Positions 1 through 7,348 of a stretch of DNA of 40,076 nucleotides are shown piece by piece (within the stretch, counting starts at the first letter, position 1; every line of letters starts with the position of its first letter). This stretch comes from Enhygromyxa salina (GTDB taxonomy: Bacteria > Myxococcota_A > Polyangia > Nannocystales > Nannocystaceae). Made by a program: the position numbers and the translations under genes. The stretch covers positions 1 through 40,076 of the forward strand of contig NZ_JMCC02000087.1 of assembly GCF_000737335.2 (NCBI RefSeq). Reading direction: 5' to 3'. The notes under the pieces were generated by a model. It made no database searches and had not been told where the DNA came from. It saw nothing but the letters and a program-made list of their open reading frames with translations.

Positions 1-2
1 CG

Positions 3-692
3 TGCACGGCCCTCAACCCAGCCTTTGATGAGCGCGACAACCTGGTCGAGGACGCGACGAGCGAGGTCGACACTGCGGACGCACCTGGTGACGGCGACTC
101 CGGCGACGGCGACGGCGACGGCGACTCCGGCGACGGCGACGGCGACGGCGACGGCGATGACGGCGACGGCGACTCCGACACCGACACAGGTGACACGGAG
201 ACTGGCGACGGTGACGGTGACGGTGATCCAGGTCCGTGTGCGCCCCCGCCGTTCCTCGATCAATCCTACCCGCCGTACATGGTCAATTTCTTCACCGACA
301 TCGAATTCGAAGCGATCGCGGGCTTGGCCAATCTGCCTCCGGGCTGCGTGGCCGTGACCGCCTGTCGAGCCGAGCAGGCGCAGTGCAACGTGCAGTCGCC
401 GTTCCTGGCGCGCCGGTCCAACGGTGGCAACGTCGTCGTCGGCAACTTCGCGGACCCGGCGACCCCGATCAAGCTCGCGTTCGGGCCAGGACCCTCCCCC
501 TGTGGAATGCCGGTCGAGTTCGCCCTCGGCGACGCGCTGAAGCTCGGCGTTGTGTTCAACAGCAACCGCCGTGAGTCGGCCGTGCTGCCGCTGCCGTGCT
601 TCAGCGGCCCCAGCTTGGTGCTGTACGTTGGCAAGGATGGCTCGACCTTCTACGACGAAGAGCTGTTGGAGCCGGCCGCTCTGCAGCAATAG
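3..692 (+). CDS. Gly-Asp-linker surface lipoprotein, 5' end outside window
   Basis: The frame is open from the window edge and ends at TAG 690-692. The first visible residues are CTALNPAFDE, and that Cys could be the lipidated +1 Cys, but the signal peptide lies outside the window. A linker of Gly-Asp repeats with some Ser and Thr follows (bases 87-228). Then comes a globular domain of about 150 residues starting near CAPPPFLDQSYPPY, with several Cys (CVAVTACRAEQAQC, CGMP, LPCFSGPS) that suggest disulfides. The layout of anchor, acidic flexible linker and Cys-containing domain fits an outer-membrane or surface lipoprotein. I do not recognise the domain and assign no function. The internal ATG at 279 would skip the linker and is not the start. 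Confidence 0.75.
   Translation, partial: CTALNPAFDERDNLVEDATSEVDTADAPGDGDSGDGDGDGDSGDGDGDGDGDDGDGDSDTDTGDTETGDGDGDGDPGPCAPPPFLDQSYPPYMVNFFTDIEFEAIAGLANLPPGCVAVTACRAEQAQCNVQSPFLARRSNGGNVVVGNFADPATPIKLAFGPGPSPCGMPVEFALGDALKLGVVFNSNRRESAVLPLPCFSGPSLVLYVGKDGSTFYDEELLEPAALQQ
87..228 (+). repeat. Gly-Asp coding microsatellite (ggcgac hexamers)
   Basis: Imperfect tandem ggcgac/ggtgac hexamers encode the Gly-Asp linker of the partial lipoprotein. The same kind of tract occurs on the other strand at 7061-7240. Hexamer copy-number change keeps the frame, so linker length can vary without breaking the protein. Confidence 0.8.
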
Positions 693-752
693 TGGCGACC
701 CTGGCGATTTCATCGCCGCGCCCAGTCAGCACCAAAGTCCGCGCAGCCCGAT

Positions 753-1191
753 ATGAACCAGATGCAAGCGGCCTATATCGAGCGGTTTGGCGACGACCAG
801 GTCGTACGAGTCGGACCCCGCCCGATCCCCGAAGTTGGCCCGTCGCAGGTCGTGATCGCCGTCCACGCCGCCGCCGTCAACCCGCGCGACTGGCTGCTGC
901 GCGACGGTCGGTACGTGTTTCGTTCGTTGGTGTTTGGATTCCCCAAGATCCTCGGCAGCGACGTCGCGGGGGTCGTGGCCGCCACGGGTGCCCGCGCCAC
1001 GCGGTTTCAACCCGGCGACGCGGTCATTGCCATGCAGACCACCCTGGGCCAGATGGGCGGATTCGCGGAGTACATGGCCGTGCATGAGGACGCGGTCGCC
1101 CACAAGCCGCGCTGCGCCGACCATGCCCACAGCGCGGGGCTATCGGTCGCGGGGCTGACCGCCCTGCAAGCGCTGCGAGACAACGCCCGCT
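753..1191 (+). pseudogene. Truncated zinc-type alcohol dehydrogenase / quinone oxidoreductase (MDR) fragment
   Basis: Residues 1-146 match the N-terminal GroES-like half of a medium-chain dehydrogenase/reductase: VVIAVHAAAVNPRDWLLRDG, then FPKILGSDVAGVV, FQPGDAV and GGFAEYMAV, ending at a typical SVAGLTALQAL helix. In an intact enzyme the NAD(P)-binding Rossmann fold with its Gly-rich turn would follow. Here the sequence becomes unrelated right after LRDNARC (about base 1191), so the cofactor domain is missing. The reading frame stays open to 1592 but the rest is not MDR-like. The start may be ATG 753 or ATG 762. With half the enzyme gone it is unlikely to be catalytic. The truncation is seen directly; the family call rests on motif recognition. 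Confidence 0.75.
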
Positions 1192-1334
1192 GTGTGGCGC
1201 TGTCCAGCGCCAGCTACGCCCGTGCGAGCGGCGGAGGTCACGAGCAGGATCCAAGCGGTCAGCGAAGTTGTTGCGGCTGGGAGCGCTCGGCTTGGCTGAG
1301 AAACCAGTCGACGCGACGCAAACTCCCTTGTACG

Positions 1335-1592
1335 ATGATGACCTACATGGGGTATATCGTGCAGGGAACGCTTCACCGGTTCAACTCGGTCACCGAGTTG
1401 GTCGCGCGTTGCCACGCACAATTTCCACGTGCCGAGGCGCGCACCGTGAACGAGCGCGATGAGTTCGTCCTGCAGGTCCGCGGTATCGGGGTTGCGTTCG
1501 ACAGCCTCATCGTCCACTTCGAGGGATCGCGCTGCTACGCGGTGATGTTGCCCTCGGACGGGGCCTTGGACAGAGCCTCGAGCTGCACGTGA
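1335..1592 (+). CDS. Small hypothetical protein in frame with the MDR fragment
   Basis: After a stretch of poor-looking sequence (about 1192-1334), the frame of the dehydrogenase fragment becomes protein-like again: MMTYMGYIVQGTLHRFNSVT up to TGA 1592. The segment is about 85 residues, starting at ATG 1335, 1338 or 1347, with alternating hydrophobic positions typical of a small alpha/beta fold. No clear Shine-Dalgarno precedes any of these ATGs. It is either a separate small gene whose start was joined to the broken dehydrogenase by a deletion, or the tail of a non-functional chimeric ORF. I do not recognise a family. Confidence 0.35.
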   Translation: MMTYMGYIVQGTLHRFNSVTELVARCHAQFPRAEARTVNERDEFVLQVRGIGVAFDSLIVHFEGSRCYAVMLPSDGALDRASSCT

Positions 1593-1610
1593 CCGCCCGC
1601 GCCAGCTGAG

Positions 1611-3143
1611 CTACTCGGCCGCTTTGCGCATCGCTCGGCGCCAGCTCTGGATGTCCGCCTCGAAGCGCTCGAGCTGATCGGCCGGGATCGCGTCACCGAC
1701 TCGCTCTGGCCGCCCACGCTCGCCGAGCACGTTTGGATCCAGCCGCTCGCCCGCGCGATCGATCAGCTCGATGCGCAGCCGCGGCACGGGCGTCTTGCCA
1801 GTCTGTCCGACCAGCGCGAGCACCTCGCCCTGCGCGACGTGATCCCCGGGCGCACGATCACCGATCGTGCGCATCAAGTTCGCGTAGCGAACGCGTCGGC
1901 CGTCGCCCAGCTCGAGCTCCATGCTCAGGCCATCGTCACCCGCGAGCCCGACCTCGCGCAGGACACCGTCGGCCACCGCGACCACCGGGACCCCCAGCGG
2001 TCGCCGATACACCGCGCCCATGCGGCCATCGATGAACTCGATCGCGGGCGCGAGGGTGGCCCGGGCGTCGGGGTCGCTGGGGTGCCAGGCGAAGGGCGTG
2101 CGCAGCAGCTCGCGGCGCATGGGCTTGCCCTCGTAGTCGAAGAATGCCTCGTCGCCACCCTTGGGCTTGTAGCGATAAAAGCCCAGGCGCCCGGCGTGGC
2201 CGACATAGCGAATCGCCAGCAGCTTGCCGTAGCGATGAAAGTTGCGGCCCAGGTAGCGCTTCTCGACCAGCACTTGCAGCTGATCGCCCGGGCGGGAGTC
2301 GGCCGTGAAGTCGACGTCGCTGGCGAGCGTGTCGGCGATCATCCGCGCGAGCTCGCTGGTCTGCTCGGCCTCGATGACAGCCTCGAGCAGGTTGCCGTTG
2401 TCGGGCAACTTCAGGGCGATCACGGCGACGTCGACGCGCAGCGGGTGCTGGATGTTGCGGACGTCGAGCCCGGTCGGCGTGCGGCAAGCTTGGATCAGGT
2501 GGCCCTCCGAGACCTCGATCTCCAGCGCCTGCAGGCCGCCGTCACGATCCCCCGCGATCCGCACGGGCGCGCCGCTGCCGGTCAGCATGCCCAGGTCCAT
2601 GGTCCGACGGATCTCGGCCTCGACCTCGTCGACGACATCGGGATCGAGGCCGAGCTCGAGCAGCGCGAGCCGCAGCGTTCGGCCTTCGGTGAGCTTGGTG
2701 TCGAGCCGCAGACGATCATCGAGGTTGGCGAAGATCTGAACGGGGTCGCCGCCACAAGCGGCCTCGAGCGGCGCCGCGAAGCCGGAGCCCCCGTCCGCAC
2801 CACCGATCACCGCGGCCTTGGCATCGAAGGTGTCGAGCCCGCCCTCGTCGCGCCACACGAAGATCCACGCGTTGATGAACGCGAGCACCAAGAGCAGCAA
2901 GATCGTGCGGTTGCGGGCCTTGAACTCCTTGGGGTCGCGCGGCTTGCGACCCCTGCCCTTGCCCTCGCGGGCCGCCGGATCGACCCGGCGGTTGGCCTTG
3001 GAGCGCCGTGTAGGCTTGCTGGCCGGCTTGGCGCCGCCGCGCTTGGACTTGGCGCGGGGCTTGGCCTTGCTGGCCCCTGACCCGGTACGCTTGAAGGCAC
3101 CGGATCGGGACGCTGGCCGCCGAGTTGGACGCTGCTTGGACAC
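1611..3143 (-). CDS. Membrane-anchored MepM/YebA-like M23 protein lacking metal ligands (pseudopeptidase)
   Basis: 510 residues from GTG 3143. An ATG-type extension to 3392 exists but its extra 83 residues look non-coding. Residues 1-78 are very rich in Lys, Arg, Ala and Pro (cytoplasmic), 80-97 form one membrane span (ILLLLVLAFINAWIFVW), and the rest should be periplasmic. Residues around 260-365 resemble the MepM/ShyA middle region (SDVDFTADSRPGDQLQVLVE, then YEGKPMRRELLRTPF). The C-terminal LytM/M23 fold keeps its glycines and GVPV, but the zinc ligands are replaced: HxGxD reads R374-M-G-A-V378, YAHL reads YANL, and HLH reads R455-L-R457. Like EnvC or NlpD it may therefore bind or regulate cell-wall hydrolases rather than cut peptidoglycan. 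That role is inference; the substitutions are visible. Confidence 0.75.
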   Translation of the reverse strand: MSKQRPTRRPASRSGAFKRTGSGASKAKPRAKSKRGGAKPASKPTRRSKANRRVDPAAREGKGRGRKPRDPKEFKARNRTILLLLVLAFINAWIFVWRDEGGLDTFDAKAAVIGGADGGSGFAAPLEAACGGDPVQIFANLDDRLRLDTKLTEGRTLRLALLELGLDPDVVDEVEAEIRRTMDLGMLTGSGAPVRIAGDRDGGLQALEIEVSEGHLIQACRTPTGLDVRNIQHPLRVDVAVIALKLPDNGNLLEAVIEAEQTSELARMIADTLASDVDFTADSRPGDQLQVLVEKRYLGRNFHRYGKLLAIRYVGHAGRLGFYRYKPKGGDEAFFDYEGKPMRRELLRTPFAWHPSDPDARATLAPAIEFIDGRMGAVYRRPLGVPVVAVADGVLREVGLAGDDGLSMELELGDGRRVRYANLMRTIGDRAPGDHVAQGEVLALVGQTGKTPVPRLRIELIDRAGERLDPNVLGERGRPERVGDAIPADQLERFEADIQSWRRAMRKAAE

Positions 3144-3374
3144 CGTCTTCGGCGCTATCAGAGCTGGGGGCTGGTCTGCAAGAAATCGCCCACTACACAC
3201 CTGGACGGCCGCGCAGGCTCGCAGGCCCTCGGGTTCCGAGGATGCGTGACACGACCGCTGAACCGCCGCCCACGCATGAGTGGGCGAGCGCGATCGGGCC
3301 GGCCTGTAGGACCCGCAAAGATCGAGGGGCAACGACGAAAGGTCGGGAGTCGAGCTGGAAGCCACGGACGCCGA

Positions 3375-3411
3375 AAATGTTGCCAAGAACACGGCCGAAC
3401 GAGTCGAGTAG
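3375..3411 (+). promoter_or_regulatory. Upstream element conserved at both copies of the duplicated module
   Basis: AAATGTTGCCA (3375-3385) and AGTCGAGTAG (3402-3411) are separated by 16 nt and lie 12 nt before the ATG at 3424. The same two blocks with the same 16-nt spacing lie before the second copy (32773-32809, minus strand), although the sequence between them has diverged. TTGCCA could serve as a -35-like hexamer. Promoter or regulator-binding function is inferred from the selective conservation. Confidence 0.4.
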
Positions 3412-3423
3412 TGCCCAGGGGCG

Positions 3424-4812
3424 ATGCCGACTCACGCCCACACCAATCGCCCCTTGTTCATCCTCACTCTTCCGCTCGCCGCGCTGGTGGTCGTGGGCTG
3501 CAAGGACCCGGTCACGAAGGATATAAAAGCGGAGGATTGCACCCCACTCGAGGCAGGAGAGCAGGAGGGCGGGGAGTGCCCCCCTTCGGAGGCGACCGCT
3601 GGAGACGAGACCGGGGGGCTCGAGACCGGAGCGGGCGAAACGGGCGAAACGGGCGACGCCGCCCCCAACCATATGGCGTCCGACGCGTGCTACCACAACC
3701 TCTCCGGTTCAGGCGATGTCGGCATCCAGTACCAGTGCATGGGGGAGTTGCACACAAGCCTCGATTTCTCCCTCGACGGAAAATCGTGCGTCGATCTGCT
3801 CGGCACTGGGTGGTGTGAGCAGAGCAACTACTTCGACGAAAACACTCAGCCCTACGCGGCGGCCGAAGTTATCGCATGCTGCGGCGAGTTCGACTATCAG
3901 TATGCAGACAAGTACAAGAGGTATTGTGCATACGATATGTATCAGCAACTCTGCATCACGCTCGCCAAGCGCCTGCAAGCTGGCGTCAACGACGGCTCGT
4001 TCGGCCCGTTCGCCAAGAAAATTGCGCCGATCCAAGTCTGGATCGCCCAGAACTACAAAGCGTGCTTCGACAGTTTGAAGGACAACAATTCAGCGGAGCT
4101 TCCACAGGTGGTATCGCACTGGACGCTCGGCAACTTCGGCGACCTACACGGTGCCGTTCTCAACGTCACGGCCCCCACCAAGATCGACGGCGTGAGCCTG
4201 CCGAAAGACGCAAGCGAGTGGCTCTCGTGCATCAATGCCCAGGGCAACAACGATCAGATCTTCGAGGACGCGCACACCCCCAACGGCGGCGTCTTCGTGG
4301 GTGTCGATCTCGCCGTCCCGCTCGACGCGGATCTCGTCGGGCCGTCGATCCTCGGGGGACCGATCACGGCGTCGGCGAGCTTCGATGCTGGGTGCGGCCC
4401 CCGCGGTTGCCCGGCTGCCGCGTTCTCCTATGACGCCAATGGCACCGGGTTCACCATCGAAGAGTTCGACGTGTTCGAAGACGACGCGGTGGTGATCACG
4501 AACGGCGTCGCGTCGCTGGTCGCGGAGCGGGTGCAAGTGCGTCTTTGGGGGCAAGCGCCCGGGTACAAGGTCATCGACCCTCCCACCAGCCAAGTTTTGG
4601 GTTATGAGATCCCGACAGGAGCCGCGCAATTCGTGGTCGCTGGCGTCGACGCCGCCGAAGGATCCAACCGTTTCATGGCCACCAACTCGGCCGACATGTG
4701 GATCACCACGGACCACGGATCTTGGGGCATCGATAGCTTCGACATCGAGTTCGAGGACGGCAGCGGCAACTCGTGGATGCTCACGTTCGGGGACAGCCGA
4801 TGGGACGAGTGA
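3424..4812 (+). CDS. Secreted lipoprotein of unknown function, first gene of duplicated module (intact copy)
   Basis: 462 residues. The signal peptide ends in the lipobox LVVVGC (lipid Cys26), followed by an acidic Gly/Thr/Glu linker (about residues 50-78, GAGETGETGD). The mature domain is rich in Asp, Asn and aromatic residues and contains paired cysteines, including ACYHNLSG, CMGELHTSLD, SCVDLLGTGWC and CCGEFDYQYADKYKRYC. The C-terminus ends in HGSWGIDSFDIEFEDGSG. CAGGGG lies just before the ATG as a possible ribosome-binding site. The 3' end overlaps the next gene by 13 bp, so the two are probably translated together. Part of the gene (3880-3960) is richer in A and T than its neighbours, a possible sign of transfer. 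A rearranged remnant lies at 32464-32759. No known domain is recognised. Confidence 0.8.
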   Translation: MPTHAHTNRPLFILTLPLAALVVVGCKDPVTKDIKAEDCTPLEAGEQEGGECPPSEATAGDETGGLETGAGETGETGDAAPNHMASDACYHNLSGSGDVGIQYQCMGELHTSLDFSLDGKSCVDLLGTGWCEQSNYFDENTQPYAAAEVIACCGEFDYQYADKYKRYCAYDMYQQLCITLAKRLQAGVNDGSFGPFAKKIAPIQVWIAQNYKACFDSLKDNNSAELPQVVSHWTLGNFGDLHGAVLNVTAPTKIDGVSLPKDASEWLSCINAQGNNDQIFEDAHTPNGGVFVGVDLAVPLDADLVGPSILGGPITASASFDAGCGPRGCPAAAFSYDANGTGFTIEEFDVFEDDAVVITNGVASLVAERVQVRLWGQAPGYKVIDPPTSQVLGYEIPTGAAQFVVAGVDAAEGSNRFMATNSADMWITTDHGSWGIDSFDIEFEDGSGNSWMLTFGDSRWDE

Positions 4813-5897
4813 GCGTGTGGGGTGTGGCGGGAATCGTGCTCTCGCTCAGCAGTGGCGGATGCGTGGAGGAACCATACGAACCGAACTGGCTGTTTCAGGG
4901 CCAGTGGATCGACATTGATGGTCGTGACCGCACCGCGGACGAGACCTGTGGGGGGACCTTCGCGTACGTCGACGCCTACGCGGGCGCGCTCGCGGTGGAG
5001 TTCGGCGTGACAGAGCACCTCGGCCCGTATCGCTGGTACTCACCCGAACAGTACGCCGCAGACCTCCCGTGCGGCGACGACATCACCGCGTGCTTCGTGC
5101 CTGATGAGCAGTGCATCCACTCGCCGGTGCTCCCCCATACCCATGAAGTCGTCCACATGGCTGAGTTCGCAACGGTGAACTGCCCTGGCGTCCTCAGTGA
5201 AGGCTTGGCCGTGTTCTACAGCAGCGCGTTCGGTCGCGACGCGAAGACCAGCAGCTTCGACCGGTTGGTGGCCATCATGGAGACTCCTACTGAGCCCCAC
5301 GAGTACGGGATGCTCGGCCGCTTCATGGCTTACCTCGTGGAGCACTTTGGTGTGGAAGCGGTGCTCGACGTCTGCCGTATCACCGGTCGATATCCGGACG
5401 GCCCCGCCCTGTCCGCGGCGCTCGAGTCCGTGCTCGGCATGACCACCAAGGAGCTACTCGCGAACTTCGAACCCGAGCTCGGACCATCCTGCAACCACTC
5501 CAGGGACTATCAGTCGCGCGTGTTCGCGTGCGGGGCAGCACAGGCCGCGCCCGACCTTGGTCTCGTCAGCGTCGACGGCGAGCACGCCATCGACGTCACT
5601 TTCACGCTGGACTGCGCGAACGACATCATGGTCGGCCCACTGGGCAACAAGATGTGGCTCACCCGGCGCTTCAACATTGACGCGGACGACACCTATTTCG
5701 CCTCGATGTGGGGCGAAGACGGCGTGGAGATACCGGAGCTCGAGTTGACCCTGGCCAAGTGTGAGCCCTGCGGGAAGTCCCGGACGCTGCTCGGCCCGTT
5801 CATCGGTCCAGAAGAGCTGACCGCGGGTCGATACTCGCTGCAGGTGCACGCACCCGCTGACTTTCGCGGGAGCGTCAACGTGACGATCGAGCACTGA
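4800..5897 (+). CDS. Putative secreted HExxH zinc metallopeptidase lipoprotein (copy A)
   Basis: 365 residues from ATG 4800, which overlaps the previous gene by 13 bp; a longer start at 4773 would put nine residues before the signal peptide. Lipobox LSSGGC (Cys21). The mature protein has HEVVH at 115-119 and, 15 residues after the second His, SEGLAVF with Glu134. HExxH plus a downstream EGLA-type Glu is the gluzincin / peptidase-MA pattern, so zinc-dependent proteolysis outside the cytoplasm is likely. Several Cys (C50, C91, C98, C105, C128) suggest disulfides. The C-terminal 120 residues look like a beta-sandwich (RYSLQVHAPADFRG). The close paralogue at 31367-32476 keeps all three putative ligands. 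Substrate unknown; peptidase assignment is by motif only. Confidence 0.7.
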   Translation: MGRVSVWGVAGIVLSLSSGGCVEEPYEPNWLFQGQWIDIDGRDRTADETCGGTFAYVDAYAGALAVEFGVTEHLGPYRWYSPEQYAADLPCGDDITACFVPDEQCIHSPVLPHTHEVVHMAEFATVNCPGVLSEGLAVFYSSAFGRDAKTSSFDRLVAIMETPTEPHEYGMLGRFMAYLVEHFGVEAVLDVCRITGRYPDGPALSAALESVLGMTTKELLANFEPELGPSCNHSRDYQSRVFACGAAQAAPDLGLVSVDGEHAIDVTFTLDCANDIMVGPLGNKMWLTRRFNIDADDTYFASMWGEDGVEIPELELTLAKCEPCGKSRTLLGPFIGPEELTAGRYSLQVHAPADFRGSVNVTIEH

Positions 5898-5996
5898 GGC
5901 CGCAGCGAGTGCGTCGCCGCTCGATTGGACCTCACCCCGGCGCGGGGGAGCCCCGGGTGGCTTGGGACCCCCGATAGACCCCCAAGTTGCCCCCCC

Positions 5997-6026
5997 GAGC
6001 ATAGCCCGAGCACTCGGGCTATGCTC
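5997..6026. promoter_or_regulatory. Perfect 14-bp inverted repeat just before a GTG start
   Basis: GAGCATAGCCCGAG (5997-6010), CA, CTCGGGCTATGCTC (6013-6026). The arms are perfectly complementary and end 5 nt before the GTG at 6032, covering the place where a ribosome-binding site would lie. It could be an operator for a dimeric regulator, an RNA hairpin controlling translation, or the terminator of the upstream gene (which ends at 5897). There is no T tract, which argues against a simple intrinsic terminator. Confidence 0.55.
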
Positions 6027-6031
6027 CGACC

Positions 6032-6349
6032 GTGAGAATCCGAGCCAAGCCACTGCTCTCGCTTCGGAATTGGTTCATCGCCACCTTCATCATCGTGTGG
6101 AACGCGACGTGTCTCGTGGCGATGGCGCTCAACGGCTGGCAGGGGCGACTGACGGAGGGGCCCGGGCTGTGGACGGCCGTGATCCAGCTGGCCTGCACCT
6201 GCCTGCTGGCCTTTGGCATCGCTGCGATCCCGGCCCTGCGCGAGGCGCTGACCGATCCCAAGCGGCGCGAGCTCTACGAGCCGACGCCGTTCGTGTTTAT
6301 CGGCCTGATCACCGGGACGCTGGCAGGGATCCTCGCGTATGGGCCGTGA
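6032..6349 (+). CDS. Small inner-membrane protein, three predicted membrane spans
   Basis: 105 residues from GTG 6032. Three hydrophobic segments: about 13-34 (WFIATFIIVWNATCLVAMAL), 46-70 (LWTAVIQLACTCLLAFGIAA) and 87-104 (FVFIGLITGTLAGILAYG). A polar cytosol-like loop (REALTDPKRRELYEPTP) sits between spans 2 and 3. No domain is recognised and no partner gene lies on the same strand. The striking feature is the perfect inverted repeat directly upstream, which would control its expression. The protein-like composition supports a real gene; the function is unknown. Confidence 0.6.
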   Translation: MRIRAKPLLSLRNWFIATFIIVWNATCLVAMALNGWQGRLTEGPGLWTAVIQLACTCLLAFGIAAIPALREALTDPKRRELYEPTPFVFIGLITGTLAGILAYGP

Positions 6350-6384
6350 GCCGACCTGGGCACCCATCTGGGCACCCGTAGGCA

Positions 6385-6978
6385 TCACTGCTTTTGAATG
6401 TATGCGAGCGCGTAGTACGGGGGCAAGTTGTTGTGTCCTTCACCGCTCCCTACCGCGCTGGTATTCGCCGCTCCGTGGGCGACGGAGTTGAGCGGCTGCG
6501 CGAGCCCACCCAGGCCGGGACCGAGGCCCCAAATATCGACGCGCGGGCCGTCCTGGGCCAGCGTGAACGAGTGCGAATGACTGGGTAGCTCCGAGACCGA
6601 GAGCGCGACCTTGTCCTCCCCACCCATGACTCCAGGCGGGTACTGTTCGCTGGCTCCGATGATGAAGCGATCACGCAAGTCCGGTGTGTTGTCCTCACCA
6701 TTACACAACAACCATCCGGCCGGGACGTCTTCGACCGCTCCGCCCCACATGATGATCGCCCCGCTGGGGACCATGTGCTCGTAGAGCTCATCGAACATGA
6801 GGTTGAAGTCTTCGGCGACGATGACCTCGCCGTCTTGAAAGATGTGTTGGTCCGCGAGCGCCACCAGCGGTACGGTCGCAATGGCCCCGGCGACTGCGCC
6901 GAGGACCGCCAACCAGCGCGCCTGCCGGCGCGACAATGCTCGTTGCTCTGATTTGTTGCTATTGTCGTGGGTTTTCAT
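6385..6978 (-). CDS. Exported protein with phage-tail-collar domain
   Basis: 197 residues from ATG 6978, with a strong AAGGAG Shine-Dalgarno seen as ctcctt at 6985-6990. An N-terminal basic stretch (SRRQARW) is followed by one hydrophobic segment (about 24-43), so it is exported or anchored. The rest carries tail-collar signatures: PSGAIIMWGG, VPAGWLLCNGEDNTPDLRDR, then FIIGA, LPSHSHSF and the C-terminal NNLPPYYALAYIQK. This family includes phage tail-fibre collars and bacterial microcystin-dependent (Mdp)-like proteins. No other phage genes are near, so it is more likely a domesticated surface protein than prophage. It follows the Gly-Asp lipoprotein gene by 15 nt on the same strand and is probably co-transcribed with it. 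Confidence 0.8.
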   Translation of the reverse strand: MKTHDNSNKSEQRALSRRQARWLAVLGAVAGAIATVPLVALADQHIFQDGEVIVAEDFNLMFDELYEHMVPSGAIIMWGGAVEDVPAGWLLCNGEDNTPDLRDRFIIGASEQYPPGVMGGEDKVALSVSELPSHSHSFTLAQDGPRVDIWGLGPGLGGLAQPLNSVAHGAANTSAVGSGEGHNNLPPYYALAYIQKQ

Positions 6979-6993
6979 GGCTGGCTCCTTCTT

Positions 6994-7335
6994 TCACTGA
7001 CTAAACACGCTACATCCGAATTTGGCGATGCCGAACAAGCTCGAACGACATGGGTCCATGTCGCCGTCGCCATCTCCGGTGTCGCCGTCACCGTCGCCGG
7101 GATCGCCGTCACCATCGCCGGGATCGCCGTCACCATCGCCGGGATCGCCGTCACCATCGTCTGTATCACCGTCACCGTCCCCGTCACCGTCACCGTCACC
7201 GTCACCGTCACCAGTATCGCCGTCGCCGGTATCGCCGGTTTCCCCCGATCCTCCAACAGTCACTTGAACCTCATCCTGGCCGGGACACCCAAGCAGCAGC
7301 ACACACGTGAGAACTACACAGATACGTCGATTCAT
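6994..7335 (-). CDS. Short Gly-Asp-repeat lipoprotein
   Basis: 113 residues. The signal peptide ends in the lipobox VLLLGC (Cys17). The short stretch PGQDEVQVTVGGSGE is followed by about 60 residues of DGDGDGD/DPGDGDG repeats. It ends in a small tail with two Cys (DPCRSSLFGIAKFGCSVF). GGAG lies 8 nt before the ATG. Most of the mature protein is an acidic, flexible and possibly Ca-binding linker with almost no globular domain, unlike other lipoproteins of this type that carry a domain after the linker. It lies between a LuxR-like regulator gene (13 nt upstream) and a collar-domain protein gene (15 nt downstream), so a surface partner of the collar protein is a reasonable guess. Confidence 0.75.
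   Translation of the reverse strand: MNRRICVVLTCVLLLGCPGQDEVQVTVGGSGETGDTGDGDTGDGDGDGDGDGDGDGDTDDGDGDPGDGDGDPGDGDGDPGDGDGDTGDGDGDMDPCRSSLFGIAKFGCSVFSQ
7061..7240 (-). repeat. Gly-Asp coding microsatellite
   Basis: Imperfect tandem gtcacc/gtcgcc hexamers with interspersed 18-nt units (gggatcgccgtcaccatc repeated) encode the Gly-Asp tract of the lipoprotein on the minus strand. The 18-nt unit is repeated about three times between 7095 and 7160. It is a coding repeat, not a CRISPR. Confidence 0.8.
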
Positions 7336-7348
7336 TGTTCACTCCGCT

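Larger units (their letters stand above)
3375..5897 (+). repeat. Duplicated two-gene lipoprotein module, copy A
   Basis: Includes the upstream element, the intact 462-residue lipoprotein gene and the HExxH gene. It matches copy B (31367-32809) in inverted orientation about 26 kb away. Similarity begins about 50 bp before the first gene and ends at the stop of the second. Confidence 0.8.

Noticed and set aside
1839..3080. 413-residue plus-strand ORF
   Set aside because: Antisense to the MepM-like gene; no recognisable domain.
6385..6978. Prophage
   Set aside because: A single collar-domain gene with a signal/anchor segment and no other phage genes nearby.
7061..7240. CRISPR-like array
   Set aside because: Short direct repeats without unique spacers, and in frame with Gly-Asp coding.
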